64,000 nt of DNA from Arsenicibacter rosenii (GCF_001870735.1 NZ_MORL01000007.1:275152-339151), one strand, 5' to 3'. Numbered from the stretch's first letter, positions 36,038-45,647 are shown. A program made the numbers and translations. The notes: generated from the sequence alone by a model not told the origin.

Positions 36038-37282
36038 ATGTTACATAGAGTAGTGATTACGGGAATTGGGGCTATCACACCCGTAGGCAATAACGTACCG
36101 GTATTCTGGCAAAATGTGGTTGAAGGGCGCAACGGATTCGGGCCGATTACACATTTTGATGCGTCGCTATACAAAACGCAGTTTGCCGCCGAAGTTAAAG
36201 AGTTCAATGCCGTTGAGCGGCTGGGACGCCCGGATAGTAAGCGGACGGATTTGTTTACGCAGTATGCGCTGGTAGCGGCTGAAGAGGCCATCAACGATGC
36301 CGGTTTCGACCTCAACAACATGGACCCGTATGAAGTGGGTGTGATCTGGGGAAATGGCCAGGGAGGGATGGAAACGTTTGAAGAGCAGGTAGTTGAACAC
36401 ACAAAAGGGGGCGGACCGCCACGCTACAGCCCGTTTCTGATTCCTAAGTTTATTCCGAACATGGCGTCGGGTATGATTTCGATCCGGCATGGTTTTCAAG
36501 GGATTAATTACACCACCGTTTCGGCCTGTGCCTCGTCGAATACGGCGTTGATGGATGCGTTTAATTACATCCGTCTGGGCAAGGCAACGGTGATTGTGGC
36601 TGGCGGGTCCGAAGCACCGGTTACACCGGCATCGTTCGGCGGCTTCAGCGTACTCAAAGCCTTGTCGACCCGCAATGATGATCCGGCCTCGGCTTCGCGT
36701 CCGTTCGACATACACCGCGATGGTTTTGTGATGGGCGAAGGAGCCGGAGCGCTGATTCTGGAGGAATACGAACACGCGGTGAAGCGGGGAGCCACCATCT
36801 ATGCCGAAATGACAGGGGCTGCCATGACATCCGACGCATACCATATGACGGCCTCGCATCCGGATGGGGCGGGGGCGGCTAAAGGCATGGAACTGGCCCT
36901 GCGCGAAGCCGGACTATCCATTGATCAGCTGGATTACCTCAACGCCCACGCCACGTCGACGCCGGTTGGTGACCTGTCAGAAATGAACGCTCTCGCCCGG
37001 CTGACGGGGGGGAGGGAAACCCGCTGCCGGATCAGTGCGACCAAATCGACAACCGGCCATCTGATGGCCGCTGCGGGTGCTATTGAAGCCATCGTCTGTC
37101 TGCTGGCGATCCGTGATCAGGTGATTCCACCGACCATGAATACGACTGAGATAGACCCGCAACTGCCCAATAAACAGGCGATTGTGCTGGGCGAAGCCCG
37201 TACTGCAAAAGTCAGAACGGCCATGAGCAATGCATTCGGGTTTGGCGGTCATAACGGCGTTGTTGTGTTTCAGGCCATGTAG
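36038..37282 (+). CDS. fabF: Beta-ketoacyl-ACP synthase II
   Basis: A 414-residue condensing enzyme of fatty-acid elongation. It begins MLHRVVITGIGAITPVGNNV. The catalytic cysteine is in YTTVSACASSNTALMDAF, and the two active-site histidines are in LNAHATSTPVGD and ATKSTTGHLMAAAG, with the final NAFGFGGHNGVVVF loop. Length and motif order are those of FabF. It stands apart from other fatty-acid genes here; related proteins also serve in polyketide or aryl-polyene synthesis, so a secondary-pathway copy is possible. A terminator follows directly. Confidence 0.9.
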   Translation: MLHRVVITGIGAITPVGNNVPVFWQNVVEGRNGFGPITHFDASLYKTQFAAEVKEFNAVERLGRPDSKRTDLFTQYALVAAEEAINDAGFDLNNMDPYEVGVIWGNGQGGMETFEEQVVEHTKGGGPPRYSPFLIPKFIPNMASGMISIRHGFQGINYTTVSACASSNTALMDAFNYIRLGKATVIVAGGSEAPVTPASFGGFSVLKALSTRNDDPASASRPFDIHRDGFVMGEGAGALILEEYEHAVKRGATIYAEMTGAAMTSDAYHMTASHPDGAGAAKGMELALREAGLSIDQLDYLNAHATSTPVGDLSEMNALARLTGGRETRCRISATKSTTGHLMAAAGAIEAIVCLLAIRDQVIPPTMNTTEIDPQLPNKQAIVLGEARTAKVRTAMSNAFGFGGHNGVVVFQAM

Positions 37283-37286
37283 CCTG

Positions 37287-37324
37287 AAAAAGCCCGCCCT
37301 GCCGGATGGCGGAGCGGGTTTTAT
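37287..37324 (+). terminator. Intrinsic terminator of fabF
   Basis: A GC-rich stem (37289-37297 with 37314-37322, one G-T pair) is followed by a short T-run, 6 bases after the fabF stop. The left A-run means it could also serve the convergent clpB transcript. Confidence 0.75.
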
Positions 37325-37343
37325 AGAACACAAACAACAAATA

Positions 37344-39998
37344 CTAACTTAATTCCGGTACTATTTTATTGAGATTGTAGAAAATGATATCGGGGTTGCC
37401 GTTTTCGTCTTCGTTCATCATCATGCCTACCACGGCGTCTTTCTGAATCCGGCCTGCCAGAATCTCTTTCGATAGGGCATTCAGGATGCGGCGTTGCAGC
37501 ACCCGTTTCAGCGGACGTGCCCCATACTGCTGATCGAACCCTTCTTTACCGATAAAATCGAGTACTTCGTTGTCGGCCTCAATCGCAATGCCTTGTTCGG
37601 CCAGGCGCTGCTGAATCTGTTTGAACTGGATACCGACAATTTTTCGGATCTCCTTCCGGGTCAGTGGCTGGAACATCACAATTTCGTCGATCCGGTTCAG
37701 GAATTCAGGACGGATGGTTTGTTTCAACAACTCAAACACCTCGTCTTTCGCCTGTTCAACGACCTGATCCTGGTTGTGGGCATCTATCTTGGCGAATTGA
37801 TCGCGGATGATGTGTGAACCAATGTTCGAGGTCATGATGATAATTGTATTTTTAAAGTTTGCCACCCGGCCCTTGTTGTCTGTCAGACGGCCGTCGTCCA
37901 GTACCTGTAACAGGATGTTGAACACGTCGGGGTGGGCTTTTTCAATTTCGTCCAGCAGAATGACGCTGTATGGTTTCCGGCGAACGGCTTCGGTCAGCTG
38001 ACCGCCTTCGTCGTAACCCACGTAGCCCGGAGGCGCACCAATCAGCCGGCTTACGGCGTGGCGCTCCTGATACTCCGACATATCAATCCGCACGAGGGCG
38101 TTGTCGTCGTTGAACAGGAATTCGGCCAGCGCCTTGGCTAATTCAGTTTTACCAACCCCGGTTGTTCCGAGGAAGATAAATGAACCAATCGGGCGTTTCG
38201 GATCCTGCATACCGGCACGGCTCCGGCGGACAGCGTCGGCCACTACCTGAATGGCTTCTTCCTGACCGGCAACGCGTTTGCCAAGTTCATCTTCCAGATG
38301 CAGCAGTTTCTCACGCTCGCTCTGCATCATCCGGCTCACCGGAATACCGGTCCATTTGGCAACGACCTCGGCAATATCGTCGGCCGTTACCTCTTCTTGA
38401 AGCAGGGTTTTGGCATCTGTATCTTTATCCTGCTTCGTCAGGTTGTCCAGCCGGGTCTGTACCTCCGGCAAACGACCGTACCGAATTTCAGCCACTTTGC
38501 CGTAATCACCCGAACGCTCAGCCTGCTCGGCTTCCAGACGCAGCTGATCCAGTTGTTCCTTCAGCGAACGTACTTCGTTGACCGACTCTTTTTCTGTTTC
38601 CCAGCGGGCTTTAAGGCTATTCCGTTGTTCGTTCAGATCGGCAATCTGCTTATTCAGAACGGTTTCCTTGTCTACGTCATGTTCGCGGCGGATGGCTTCG
38701 CGCTCAATTTCGAGCTGCATGATCCGGCGGTTCAGCTCGTCCAGCTCTTCGGGTACCGAGTCAATTTCGAGCCGCATTTTAGCTGCGGCTTCGTCCATGA
38801 GGTCAATGGCCTTGTCGGGCAGAAAACGGTCGGAAATATACCGGTTCGATAGTTCGACGGCGGCAATGACAGCATCATCTTTAATCCTGACCCCGTGGTG
38901 GAGCTCGTATTTTTCCTTGATGCCCCGCAGAATCGAGATGGCGTCTGCTACATCCGGTTCATCAACCAGTACGGTTTGGAAACGGCGCTCCAGGGCTTTA
39001 TCTTTCTCAATATATTTCTGGTACTCCTTCAGCGTAGTGGCACCAATTGTGTGCAGTTTGCCACGGGCGAGGGCCGGTTTCAGGAGGTTGGCTGCGTCCA
39101 TAGCGCCATCACCGCCACCGGCTCCGGCACCAATCAGGGTGTGAATCTCATCAATGAAAAGGACGATTTCGCCTTCTGAATCAGTGACTTCCTTAATAAC
39201 GGCTTTCAGCCGTTCTTCAAACTCACCTTTATATTTTGCCCCGGCCACGAGCAAGCCCATGTCGAGGGAAACAATGATTTTCGATTTCAGATTCTCCGGC
39301 ACGTCGCCCTGTACAATCCGCTGAGCCAGGCCTTCCACAATCGCCGTTTTACCGACACCCGGCTCACCGATGAGCATCGGGTTATTTTTGGTCCGGCGGC
39401 TCAGGATCTGGAGTACCCGGCGGATTTCTTCGTCCCGGCCAATAACAGGGTCAATTTTACCTGCTTTCGCCAGTTCGTTTAAGTTCTTGCTGTATCGTTC
39501 GAGTGAGCGATACTTAGCTTCTGCATTTTGGTCTTTCACAGGGTTATTTTTACCTCTAAGTTCTTTGATCGCTTCTTTGATCGCTTTTTCGCTGAATCCG
39601 GCATCTTTCATCAGCGTAGCAACGGAATCTTTTCCGCCTGCCAGCCCGACCAGCAGAACCTCGACACTGACATAATCGTCGCCGAATTCTTTGGTTAAAC
39701 CGGTTGCGCGCTGCAGGGCGGCGTTCAGGTCGTTGCCCAGATAAATAGTGTTTGATCCGCCGCCGGCACCGACCGACACTTTCGGATAGCCGTTAATGAT
39801 GGCATCCAGCGCCAGCGTTAACCGGTTCGGTGTAATACCTGTTTTTTTGGCAAGGTAACCAATGGTGTTCGGATCTTCGTCCAGTATCGCTTTCAGTACA
39901 TGCCCGGGTTCAACGGCCTGCTGCTGGTTCCCCTGCGCAATCTGTGCCGCCTGCTGGATAATTTCCTGGGCTTTTATCGTATAGTTATTAAAGTTCAT
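37344..39998 (-). CDS. clpB: ATP-dependent chaperone ClpB
   Basis: An 884-residue Hsp100 disaggregase with the full ClpB plan. The N-terminal Clp_N domain starts [21 protein letters not shown]-1 has Walker [14 protein letters not shown] and Walker [16 protein letters not shown]. The long coiled-coil middle domain is at about residues 400-530. AAA-2 has [19 protein letters not shown] and [16 protein letters not shown], followed by the C-terminal D2 small domain. It rescues aggregated proteins with DnaK. I found no clear CIRCE or other heat-shock operator upstream; the region instead holds three hairpin repeats. Confidence 0.97.
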   Translation of the reverse strand: MNFNNYTIKAQEIIQQAAQIAQGNQQQAVEPGHVLKAILDEDPNTIGYLAKKTGITPNRLTLALDAIINGYPKVSVGAGGGSNTIYLGNDLNAALQRATGLTKEFGDDYVSVEVLLVGLAGGKDSVATLMKDAGFSEKAIKEAIKELRGKNNPVKDQNAEAKYRSLERYSKNLNELAKAGKIDPVIGRDEEIRRVLQILSRRTKNNPMLIGEPGVGKTAIVEGLAQRIVQGDVPENLKSKIIVSLDMGLLVAGAKYKGEFEERLKAVIKEVTDSEGEIVLFIDEIHTLIGAGAGGGDGAMDAANLLKPALARGKLHTIGATTLKEYQKYIEKDKALERRFQTVLVDEPDVADAISILRGIKEKYELHHGVRIKDDAVIAAVELSNRYISDRFLPDKAIDLMDEAAAKMRLEIDSVPEELDELNRRIMQLEIEREAIRREHDVDKETVLNKQIADLNEQRNSLKARWETEKESVNEVRSLKEQLDQLRLEAEQAERSGDYGKVAEIRYGRLPEVQTRLDNLTKQDKDTDAKTLLQEEVTADDIAEVVAKWTGIPVSRMMQSEREKLLHLEDELGKRVAGQEEAIQVVADAVRRSRAGMQDPKRPIGSFIFLGTTGVGKTELAKALAEFLFNDDNALVRIDMSEYQERHAVSRLIGAPPGYVGYDEGGQLTEAVRRKPYSVILLDEIEKAHPDVFNILLQVLDDGRLTDNKGRVANFKNTIIIMTSNIGSHIIRDQFAKIDAHNQDQVVEQAKDEVFELLKQTIRPEFLNRIDEIVMFQPLTRKEIRKIVGIQFKQIQQRLAEQGIAIEADNEVLDFIGKEGFDQQYGARPLKRVLQRRILNALSKEILAGRIQKDAVVGMMMNEDENGNPDIIFYNLNKIVPELS

Positions 39999-40339
39999 GG
40001 CCTTGGGTATCCTTAATTTTTATGGATTTGTTGTTTGTTACAGCTATACAAACAAATCTCAGGCCAGGGGTGTTTTGCTGACAATTTGACCAGAAATAGC
40101 GGTTTCTTGCGATGAAATGTGTCAATTTGACGGTTGCCTATGCGCGGTGCGGTCAGGACGGCGGTAATGTGTATCGTAGAGCCGCAATATCTTGCGGCTC
40201 AGATGCCGGTAGGATGCAGAAATAACATTGTCAATAGCTTGTGGCTTATGTCTGTTGAAACGGCACAAAAAAAGCCGCAAGATATTGCGGCACTACAATG
40301 GTATCAAAAAAAAGAGCCGCAAGATATTGCGGCTCTACG
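39999..40339. other. Intergenic region with three copies of a hairpin repeat
   Basis: The 341 bases between clpB and the nitroreductase gene contain no gene. They hold the clpB promoter side and three copies of the same GCCGCAA-hairpin (40179-40200, 40274-40291 and 40313-40336), described separately. Confidence 0.6.
40179..40336. repeat. Three REP-like hairpins with core GCCGCAAGATATTGCGGC
   Basis: Copies two (40274-40291) and three (40313-40336) have the same core. Copy one (40179-40200) is its exact reverse complement. Stems are 7-10 bp with a 4-base loop. On the minus strand, copies two and three are each followed by a run of at least seven T residues, so copy three can serve as terminator for the nitroreductase gene, whose stop is at 40340. 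Confidence 0.88.
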
Positions 40340-40969
40340 TTATGCGGCAATGAACAATTCTTCGGCCGGACGGCGTACCTTAGGGGCACTTGCCAGAAAA
40401 TCGCGTTCAGTGTCGCGGTAACCTAATACCAGAATTGACACGCTGCGAAGGCCTTTGGCCGGCAGGCCCAGAACGTCGTCAAGGGCGGCGTTGTTGAAGC
40501 CTTCCATCGGGGTAGCGTCAACACCTTCGGTTGCCGCAGCAACCAGGCCAGTCCCTAAAGCGATGTAAGACTGACGGGCCATCCAGTCGGCATTCTGCTC
40601 CGGCGTGCGGTTCAGGATGTTTCCTTTGATCGATGTCGCAAAAGGAGCCAGTTTTTCAGGGTCCTGATGGCGGGTATCAGCGATCAACTGAATATAATCG
40701 TCAATCTGTTTTTCTTCCAGCGTAGTCCATGCCGCAAAAACCAGCACGTGCGAGCCTTCAACAATTTGCGGCTGCGGGCACGCTTTTTCGTGGATTAAGC
40801 CTTTCAGTTCCGGATTGTCGATCACAATCACATTATAAGGCTGAAGGCCAATGGATGAAGCGGAGAGCCGGATGGCTTCCAGAATGGTGTTGATTTTTTC
40901 GTCCGGTACGCGTTCACCGGTCATTTTTTTGGCAGCATACCGCCAGTTTAATGCGTCAATTAATTCCAT
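40340..40969 (-). CDS. Nitroreductase-family NAD(P)H-dependent FMN oxidoreductase
   Basis: The 209-residue protein follows the NfsB-like pattern: ALNWRYAAKKMTGERVPDEKINTILEAIRLSASSIGLQPYNVIVI contains the RxxxK and SS.G.QP FMN-binding residues. HVLVFAA and QSYIALGTGLVAAATEGVDATPMEGFNNAALDDVLGLPAKGL form the second half. Such enzymes reduce quinones, nitroaromatics or flavins. It lies 200 bases downstream of the DsbA-like gene on the same strand, separated by a low-complexity repeat spacer. Confidence 0.92.
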   Translation of the reverse strand: MELIDALNWRYAAKKMTGERVPDEKINTILEAIRLSASSIGLQPYNVIVIDNPELKGLIHEKACPQPQIVEGSHVLVFAAWTTLEEKQIDDYIQLIADTRHQDPEKLAPFATSIKGNILNRTPEQNADWMARQSYIALGTGLVAAATEGVDATPMEGFNNAALDDVLGLPAKGLRSVSILVLGYRDTERDFLASAPKVRRPAEELFIAA

Positions 40970-41014
40970 GAGTTCTTAAAATGTTTTCCAGGTAATATGA
41001 ATTATGGGGGGGCG

Positions 41015-41176
41015 TGGGATTAATGTATAATGGTTAATGAATAATGAGCAATGGTTAATGAACAATGGTGAATGGTTAATGAACAATGGTTAATGGTTAA
41101 TGAACAATGGTGAATAGCTACTATGCTCACAGTATCAAGCCAATGCATTATCCATTTTACATTATCCATTATTCAT
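41015..41176. repeat. Low-complexity AATGGTTAATGA repeat with inverted tail
   Basis: The left part (about 41020-41112) is built from many imperfect copies of AATGGTTAATGAACAATGGTG. The right part (41140-41176) contains the complementary words ATTATCCATTTTACATTATC and ATTATTCATTT. The two halves can pair as a long AT-rich hairpin. It fills the gap between the DsbA-like and nitroreductase genes. Confidence 0.75.
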
Positions 41177-41896
41177 TTAAATAGCACATCCGTCTTCGGG
41201 GGTGCAGGTGGAGGCGTCATCGTTCAGGATAACGGGCTTCGGCTGCGTCTTTTCCCATTCCGACCAGGCGGTCTGCAAAGCGTTCAGAAACGTAGGGGTC
41301 TGTTGTGCGCCCGAAACCGCATAGCGGCGGTTCAGGACGAAAAACGGTACCCCACGCGCACCAACCTGTTGTGCTTCATAGACTTCACGTTGAACCTCTT
41401 CCATAAAGCGGTCAGAGGTTAATACCGCCTCGACGTCGTCCTTCGCCAGGCCAATTTCGGTCGCCAGCTCAATAAGGGTGTCAAAGTCGTCGATATTACG
41501 GCCTTCGGTGAAATAGGCGCGGAACAGGCGTTCTTCAATGGCGTCGCCCAGGCCGTTGGTTTTCGCCAATTGAATGACTCGGTGCGCATTGATGGCATTG
41601 GCCACTACGGCGCGGTCAAAATCATAGGTCAGGCCGACTTCGCGGGCCATTTCGGTCACCTGCGCGCCGATGGCTTTGGCCTGATCCACGCTCCAACCTT
41701 TGTTTTCGGCCAGGTATTCGTGAATGGTTTTGTCCGGATCTGTCTGCATGTCCGGATTCAGCAGAAAACTTTTCCAGGTAATTTTAACCTGGTCACGCTG
41801 CGGAAACTGGCTGAGCGCCTGCTCAAATTTACGTTTACCGATGTAGCAAAAGGGGCACATAACGTCGCTCCAGATTTCTACTTCCATGGCTGCCAT
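41177..41896 (-). CDS. DsbA-family oxidoreductase, FrnE-like
   Basis: The 239-residue protein begins MEVEIWSDVMCPFCYIGKRKFEQAL with the active-site CPFC motif of the FrnE/DsbA thioredoxin-fold group. GARGVPFFVLNRRYAVSGAQ is the second conserved block with the cis-proline. It has no signal peptide, so it is a cytosolic disulfide oxidoreductase of the FrnE type, which is linked to oxidative stress. The C-terminus has an extra CTPEDGC. Starts at 41896 and 41887 are both possible. A palindrome in its promoter matches one in front of the next TetR gene, suggesting TetR control. Confidence 0.9.
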   Translation of the reverse strand: MAAMEVEIWSDVMCPFCYIGKRKFEQALSQFPQRDQVKITWKSFLLNPDMQTDPDKTIHEYLAENKGWSVDQAKAIGAQVTEMAREVGLTYDFDRAVVANAINAHRVIQLAKTNGLGDAIEERLFRAYFTEGRNIDDFDTLIELATEIGLAKDDVEAVLTSDRFMEEVQREVYEAQQVGARGVPFFVLNRRYAVSGAQQTPTFLNALQTAWSEWEKTQPKPVILNDDASTCTPEDGCAI

Positions 41897-41936
41897 ATCG
41901 CTTGAGTTTATTGATTTATATCGTTGTTACAAAAAA

Positions 41937-41947
41937 TAACACTGTTA
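41937..41947. promoter_or_regulatory. TetR operator, copy 1 (TAACACTGTTA)
   Basis: An 11-base palindrome with one central base, 40 bases upstream of the DsbA-like start and just past the TetR stop. The same motif, differing only in the central base, lies upstream of the TetR gene at 42590-42600. Confidence 0.75.
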
Positions 41948-41964
41948 ACTTACAGGCAAAAAAA

Positions 41965-42567
41965 TTAGACGGCCAGCGCCTTAATGAACCCATAGATCGC
42001 ATCTTCCAGTACCAGTTCACTGAGTTCATCGGGTGTTGCACTACGGTTAATCATCTGAATCGAAACCAGCCCGTGCAGGATTGACCAGAAGGTATGGAAT
42101 TTCAGAAACGCGTTCGTATCGGGTTGTTTGCTATGGTCAATAACCTTTTGGATCAGTGACACCAGCATGGCCGAAAACGACTGAATTTCAGGCACCTGCC
42201 GGGCACGTTCGCAGGGCGGAAGGCCCATACCGAACATCAGCTGATAGGTTGCCTGGTTGGCAAAGGCGAACTGCCAATAGGCTTTTCCGGCAATTTCCAG
42301 TTGCTGACACGACCGGTCTTCGTCGCTGAGCTGTGCCTGGATGTGGTCTCTCAGCTGCCGGAATCCTTCTTTAACGAACTCCAGCATGATGGCTTCCTTG
42401 CTCTCGAAATGATTGTAAATGACCGGCACACTATATTCAATGGCGTCGGCAATTTTCCGGATCGAAATAGCCTGCCAGCCCTCGGTCTGGATAATGCTCC
42501 AGGCTGCTGTCAGAATACTGTTTCGTACCTCTTCTTTCTGCCGTTGTTTTCGTTCTAATACGCCCAT
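41965..42567 (-). CDS. TetR/AcrR-family transcriptional regulator
   Basis: A 200-residue regulator. The HTH is within IIQTEGWQAISIRKIADAIEYSVPVIYNHFESKEAIMLEF (about residues 27-66). The C-terminal part contains AYWQFAFANQATYQLMFGMGLPP, typical of the TetR_C_13/WHG group. The matching palindromes before this gene and before the DsbA-like gene suggest that it controls both. The inducer is unknown; oxidative or electrophile stress would fit the redox genes downstream. Confidence 0.92.
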   Translation of the reverse strand: MGVLERKQRQKEEVRNSILTAAWSIIQTEGWQAISIRKIADAIEYSVPVIYNHFESKEAIMLEFVKEGFRQLRDHIQAQLSDEDRSCQQLEIAGKAYWQFAFANQATYQLMFGMGLPPCERARQVPEIQSFSAMLVSLIQKVIDHSKQPDTNAFLKFHTFWSILHGLVSIQMINRSATPDELSELVLEDAIYGFIKALAV

Positions 42568-42589
42568 GATTGATGTGTGTTAGTCTTTA

Positions 42590-42600
42590 TAACAGTGTTA
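42590..42600. promoter_or_regulatory. TetR operator, copy 2 (TAACAGTGTTA)
   Basis: An 11-base palindrome 23 bases upstream of the TetR start codon, identical to the site before the DsbA-like gene except at the central base. It is also 80 bases upstream of the divergent lipoprotein gene and could influence it. Confidence 0.75.
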
Positions 42601-42681
42601 ACTTTTTTGTAGCATGTTAAGTTCCGGCAGACCCGAAATATTGTTGTATGTTAGAGCGCTTAATGTAAATCCTATACCTGA

Positions 42682-43557
42682 ATGACTAAAATCCACAGTT
42701 ATGTGTGCGTGCTGGGTCTGTTTCTGATTGCCGGTCAGGCGTGCACAAAAGAGAAAGAAACGACTATAAATCATTGGGATACGGTTAATTATGTAGCTGT
42801 CGGTAAGCGAATGGATTCCACAGAGACACCCTATATAATTGATCTCCAGGCAAAAAACAAACAGCTGATTTTCGTCGGATGCGAGCACACACAGGATACA
42901 ACACACCGGCAGTTTACACTGATTGACCAACTATTTGCCGGTTTAAAGCCGCAGCTTGCCTTTAATGAAGGCGGACAGGTAAGCCGTCGATACCCGTCGC
43001 GTAAGGAAGCTATTCTGGACAACGGAGAAACCGGCTGCCTGAAATTCGCCTGCGACCGGGCCGGTATTCCTATGATGAACGGTGACCTGACAGATAGTCT
43101 GGAGTTTGTGCTGATGCAGCAAAAATACCCGGTGCATGACCTGTTGCTATATTATGTGATGGAGCGGATGGTAATTCCGTATCTGTACGGAGCTTACGGA
43201 AAGATTCCGTTTAATACATTCTATGACCAAAAACTGCCGGAATGGTTTGTCAAAAAGGGTTTACGTATACCAGAAGAGGAACAATCGTTTGCCTTTTATC
43301 AGCAGCTTTACCGCCGGAAGTTGGGTCATCCGCTACAGATCGCCCTGACTGATGACGTTGAGAAGTTTGATTACATCAATGATCAATGCTACTATTGTGC
43401 TGTGGGCAGGGCGTCGAAAATGGTACGGGACAGTGTGTTGTTAACAAAAATTGATGCTGCTCTGGCGCAGCATGACCGGGTGATGGTCACTTTCGGGCAT
43501 GGGCACGCACTGGCTGTTGAACCGGCGCTGAGGCAGATTATGCGGAAATATGAATAG
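42682..43557 (+). CDS. TIKI/TraB-ChaN-like exported protein, putative lipoprotein
   Basis: The 291-residue protein has an N-terminal hydrophobic signal with Cys21 as a possible lipidation site (AGQAC; the lipobox is weak). The rest recalls the TIKI superfamily (TraB, EreA, ChaN/GumN). It has a first GxxH motif GCEH at residues 66-69, then an invariant-type Glu in LAFNEGGQVSRRYPSR, and a late second GxxH motif in MVTFGHGHALAVEPALRQ. In that superfamily these residues form a metal-dependent hydrolase or protease site. This is a motif-level inference; overall similarity is low. The gene is divergent from the TetR gene and may share its regulation. Confidence 0.6.
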   Translation: MTKIHSYVCVLGLFLIAGQACTKEKETTINHWDTVNYVAVGKRMDSTETPYIIDLQAKNKQLIFVGCEHTQDTTHRQFTLIDQLFAGLKPQLAFNEGGQVSRRYPSRKEAILDNGETGCLKFACDRAGIPMMNGDLTDSLEFVLMQQKYPVHDLLLYYVMERMVIPYLYGAYGKIPFNTFYDQKLPEWFVKKGLRIPEEEQSFAFYQQLYRRKLGHPLQIALTDDVEKFDYINDQCYYCAVGRASKMVRDSVLLTKIDAALAQHDRVMVTFGHGHALAVEPALRQIMRKYE

Positions 43558-43683
43558 GGGACACAAGTAAGAAAACGCCCGAATTTGCCTTGTTCTGCCC
43601 GTTTAGGTTGCCGGAAAGCGAAACAATGTGTAGTATTGGCCGTTCTTACAAAAAAGACTTTTTACTCTAACCATCTCACGCGT

Positions 43684-44376
43684 ATGAATCGCTCAGAATT
43701 TCTGAAGCTTACGTTTGGCATAACGGTAGGTATGAGCGCCCTGCGTTCATTTGCATCATCAACAAGTCAGGCCGGCGGGCCATTTACATTAGCACCGCTG
43801 CCCTTTGACGCGGGTGCCCTCGAACCTCATATCGACAAACTGACGATGGAGATTCACCACGGTAAGCATCATAAAGCCTATGTCGACAATCTGAACAAGG
43901 CGGTTGCCGGTACGGATATGGCCAAAATGTCGATTGAAGACCTCGTACGCAGCGTCGACAGCAAAACACCGGCGGCCGTACGCAACAATGCGGGTGGTCA
44001 CTGGAACCACACATTTTTCTGGAGCATTTTAGGCCCCAACGGTGGTGGTGCGCCGAAAGGAGCGCTGGCTGACGCAATTAACAAGAAATTCGGCTCGTTC
44101 GATAAATTCAAGGAAGAATGGGCGAAGGCAGCTACCGGCCGCTTTGGCTCGGGCTGGGTATGGCTGATTAAAAGTGGCAACGACATCGAAATCGTATCAA
44201 CCCCGAATCAGGACAACCCGCTGATGAAACTGGCCGAGAAGCCGGGTACACCGATCATGGGCCTCGATGTATGGGAACATGCCTATTACCTGAAGTACCA
44301 GAACAAACGCCCCGACTATGTAGCGGCGGCCTGGAATGTATTCGACTGGAACAAAATCGGTCAGAATTTCAAATAA
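43684..44376 (+). CDS. sodA: Exported Fe/Mn superoxide dismutase
   Basis: From the ATG at 43684 the protein has 230 residues. The N-terminus [26 protein letters not shown] looks like a signal peptide, so the enzyme is probably periplasmic, unlike most bacterial Mn-SODs. Metal ligands are visible: His in [13 protein letters not shown], His in [12 protein letters not shown], and Asp and His in [12 protein letters not shown]. The GGHWNH and [10 protein letters not shown] pattern favours the Mn or cambialistic type. The open frame extends to 43585, but the extra residues are not SOD-like. A strong terminator follows. Confidence 0.92.
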   Translation: MNRSEFLKLTFGITVGMSALRSFASSTSQAGGPFTLAPLPFDAGALEPHIDKLTMEIHHGKHHKAYVDNLNKAVAGTDMAKMSIEDLVRSVDSKTPAAVRNNAGGHWNHTFFWSILGPNGGGAPKGALADAINKKFGSFDKFKEEWAKAATGRFGSGWVWLIKSGNDIEIVSTPNQDNPLMKLAEKPGTPIMGLDVWEHAYYLKYQNKRPDYVAAAWNVFDWNKIGQNFK

Positions 44377-44395
44377 ACGGATTGCCGAATAAGTC

Positions 44396-44437
44396 AAAAC
44401 GGGGCGTCATCCGGCAGGGTGATGCCCCGTTTTGTTA
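44396..44437 (+). terminator. Intrinsic terminator of the SOD gene
   Basis: A long stem (about 44396-44410 with 44420-44433, containing two wobble pairs) has AAAAC on the left and a T-run on the right. It begins about 20 bases after the SOD stop and may act in both directions. Confidence 0.85.
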
Positions 44438-44620
44438 ATAAGTTACAGATGAGCGTATTAGTAAGCAGGTTGTCCGGGTGAACCGCAATCGTAAGATAAC
44501 CAAACTACCCGATAATTTGCAAAGGGGGCTTTCCTTGTCGTAACTTCGTCTATCAACTGGTGTGATGCACGGGACAAGCGGGTCTTCATCCCCGGCGAAG
44601 TCTCCTGAAACAAGACTACT

Positions 44621-45580
44621 ATGGCAGAACAAGTGTTATATGATGAAATCCCGTCGCTCGATCTGGCGGATTTCACATCGGGCGATCCGGCCCGTAAACA
44701 GGCGTTTGTCGAGGCACTCGGCAGCGCATTCAACAATATCGGCTTTGTGGCTATCCGCAACCACGGCCTGACCAATGATCTGACGGATAAGCTGTACGGT
44801 TCGGTAACGGAGTTTTTTAAAGCGCCGGATGCGGTAAAACGCAAATACGAACACCTAGAGCTGAACGGTCAGCGCGGTTACGTTGGTAAAGGGCGGGAAA
44901 CGGCCAAGGGCTTTAAAGTGGCTGACTTAAAGGAATTTTACCACGTTGGTCAGCCGGAGCCGGTTGGTGATATGCCCGACAACGTATTTCCGGACGAATA
45001 CCCGGATTTTAAAGAAAATACACTGACGGCCTACCAGACGCTTGAAGCTGCCGGGAAAAATCTGCTGCGTGCCATCGCTATTTATCTGGAATTACCGGAA
45101 GATTACTTTGAGGATAAGGTGAAAAGCGGCGACAGTATCCTGCGCGCGATTCACTATTTCCCGCTTGACCCGAATACGGTTCCGGAAGGAGCCGTACGGG
45201 CGGCCGCTCACGGCGACATTAACCTGATTACGCTACTGATGGGCGCCAGCGCCGACGGCCTTGAAGTGTTGCGCCGCGACGGTGTCTGGATTCCGATTAC
45301 GGCCCTGCCGGATCAGGTAGTCGTGAACGTAGGTGATATGCTGGACCGGTTAACCAACCACAAACTGAAGTCTACCATTCACCGCGTTGTGAATCCGCCG
45401 CGGGAGAAAATGAATACATCCCGTTTCTCAATCCCGTTTTTCATGCATCCGCGTGGCAGCATGGATCTGACGTCGTTGGCGAGCTGCGTTGATACTGAGC
45501 ATCCTAAATTATATACCGACATGACGGCCGGTGAGTTTCTGGATGAGCGTTTACGGGAACTGGGCCTGAAGAAAGCGTAG
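44621..45580 (+). CDS. 2-oxoglutarate/Fe(II)-dependent oxygenase, isopenicillin N synthase family
   Basis: The 319-residue protein has the DIOX_N region at the start (DEIPSLDLADFTSGD...FNNIGFVAIRNHGL). The 2OG-FeII_Oxy core has iron ligands His197, Asp199 (AAHGDINLITLL) and His254 (STIHRVVNPP). Arg268-x-Ser270 (SRFSIPFF) is positioned for 2-oxoglutarate. No biosynthetic cluster surrounds it, so the substrate is unknown; relatives hydroxylate or desaturate small molecules. A hairpin with a long T-run lies downstream at 45648-45672. Confidence 0.92.
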   Translation: MAEQVLYDEIPSLDLADFTSGDPARKQAFVEALGSAFNNIGFVAIRNHGLTNDLTDKLYGSVTEFFKAPDAVKRKYEHLELNGQRGYVGKGRETAKGFKVADLKEFYHVGQPEPVGDMPDNVFPDEYPDFKENTLTAYQTLEAAGKNLLRAIAIYLELPEDYFEDKVKSGDSILRAIHYFPLDPNTVPEGAVRAAAHGDINLITLLMGASADGLEVLRRDGVWIPITALPDQVVVNVGDMLDRLTNHKLKSTIHRVVNPPREKMNTSRFSIPFFMHPRGSMDLTSLASCVDTEHPKLYTDMTAGEFLDERLRELGLKKA

Positions 45581-45647
45581 TTCCGTAATATTTTTGTTAC
45601 TTCGTGGGGTTAGAACTCGGCTTTTTGGCACTTTTGTGGCCATAAGT

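Noticed and set aside
41015..41176. CRISPR-like short repeats
   Set aside because: The units are AT-rich, variable and contiguous, with no unique spacers of constant length.
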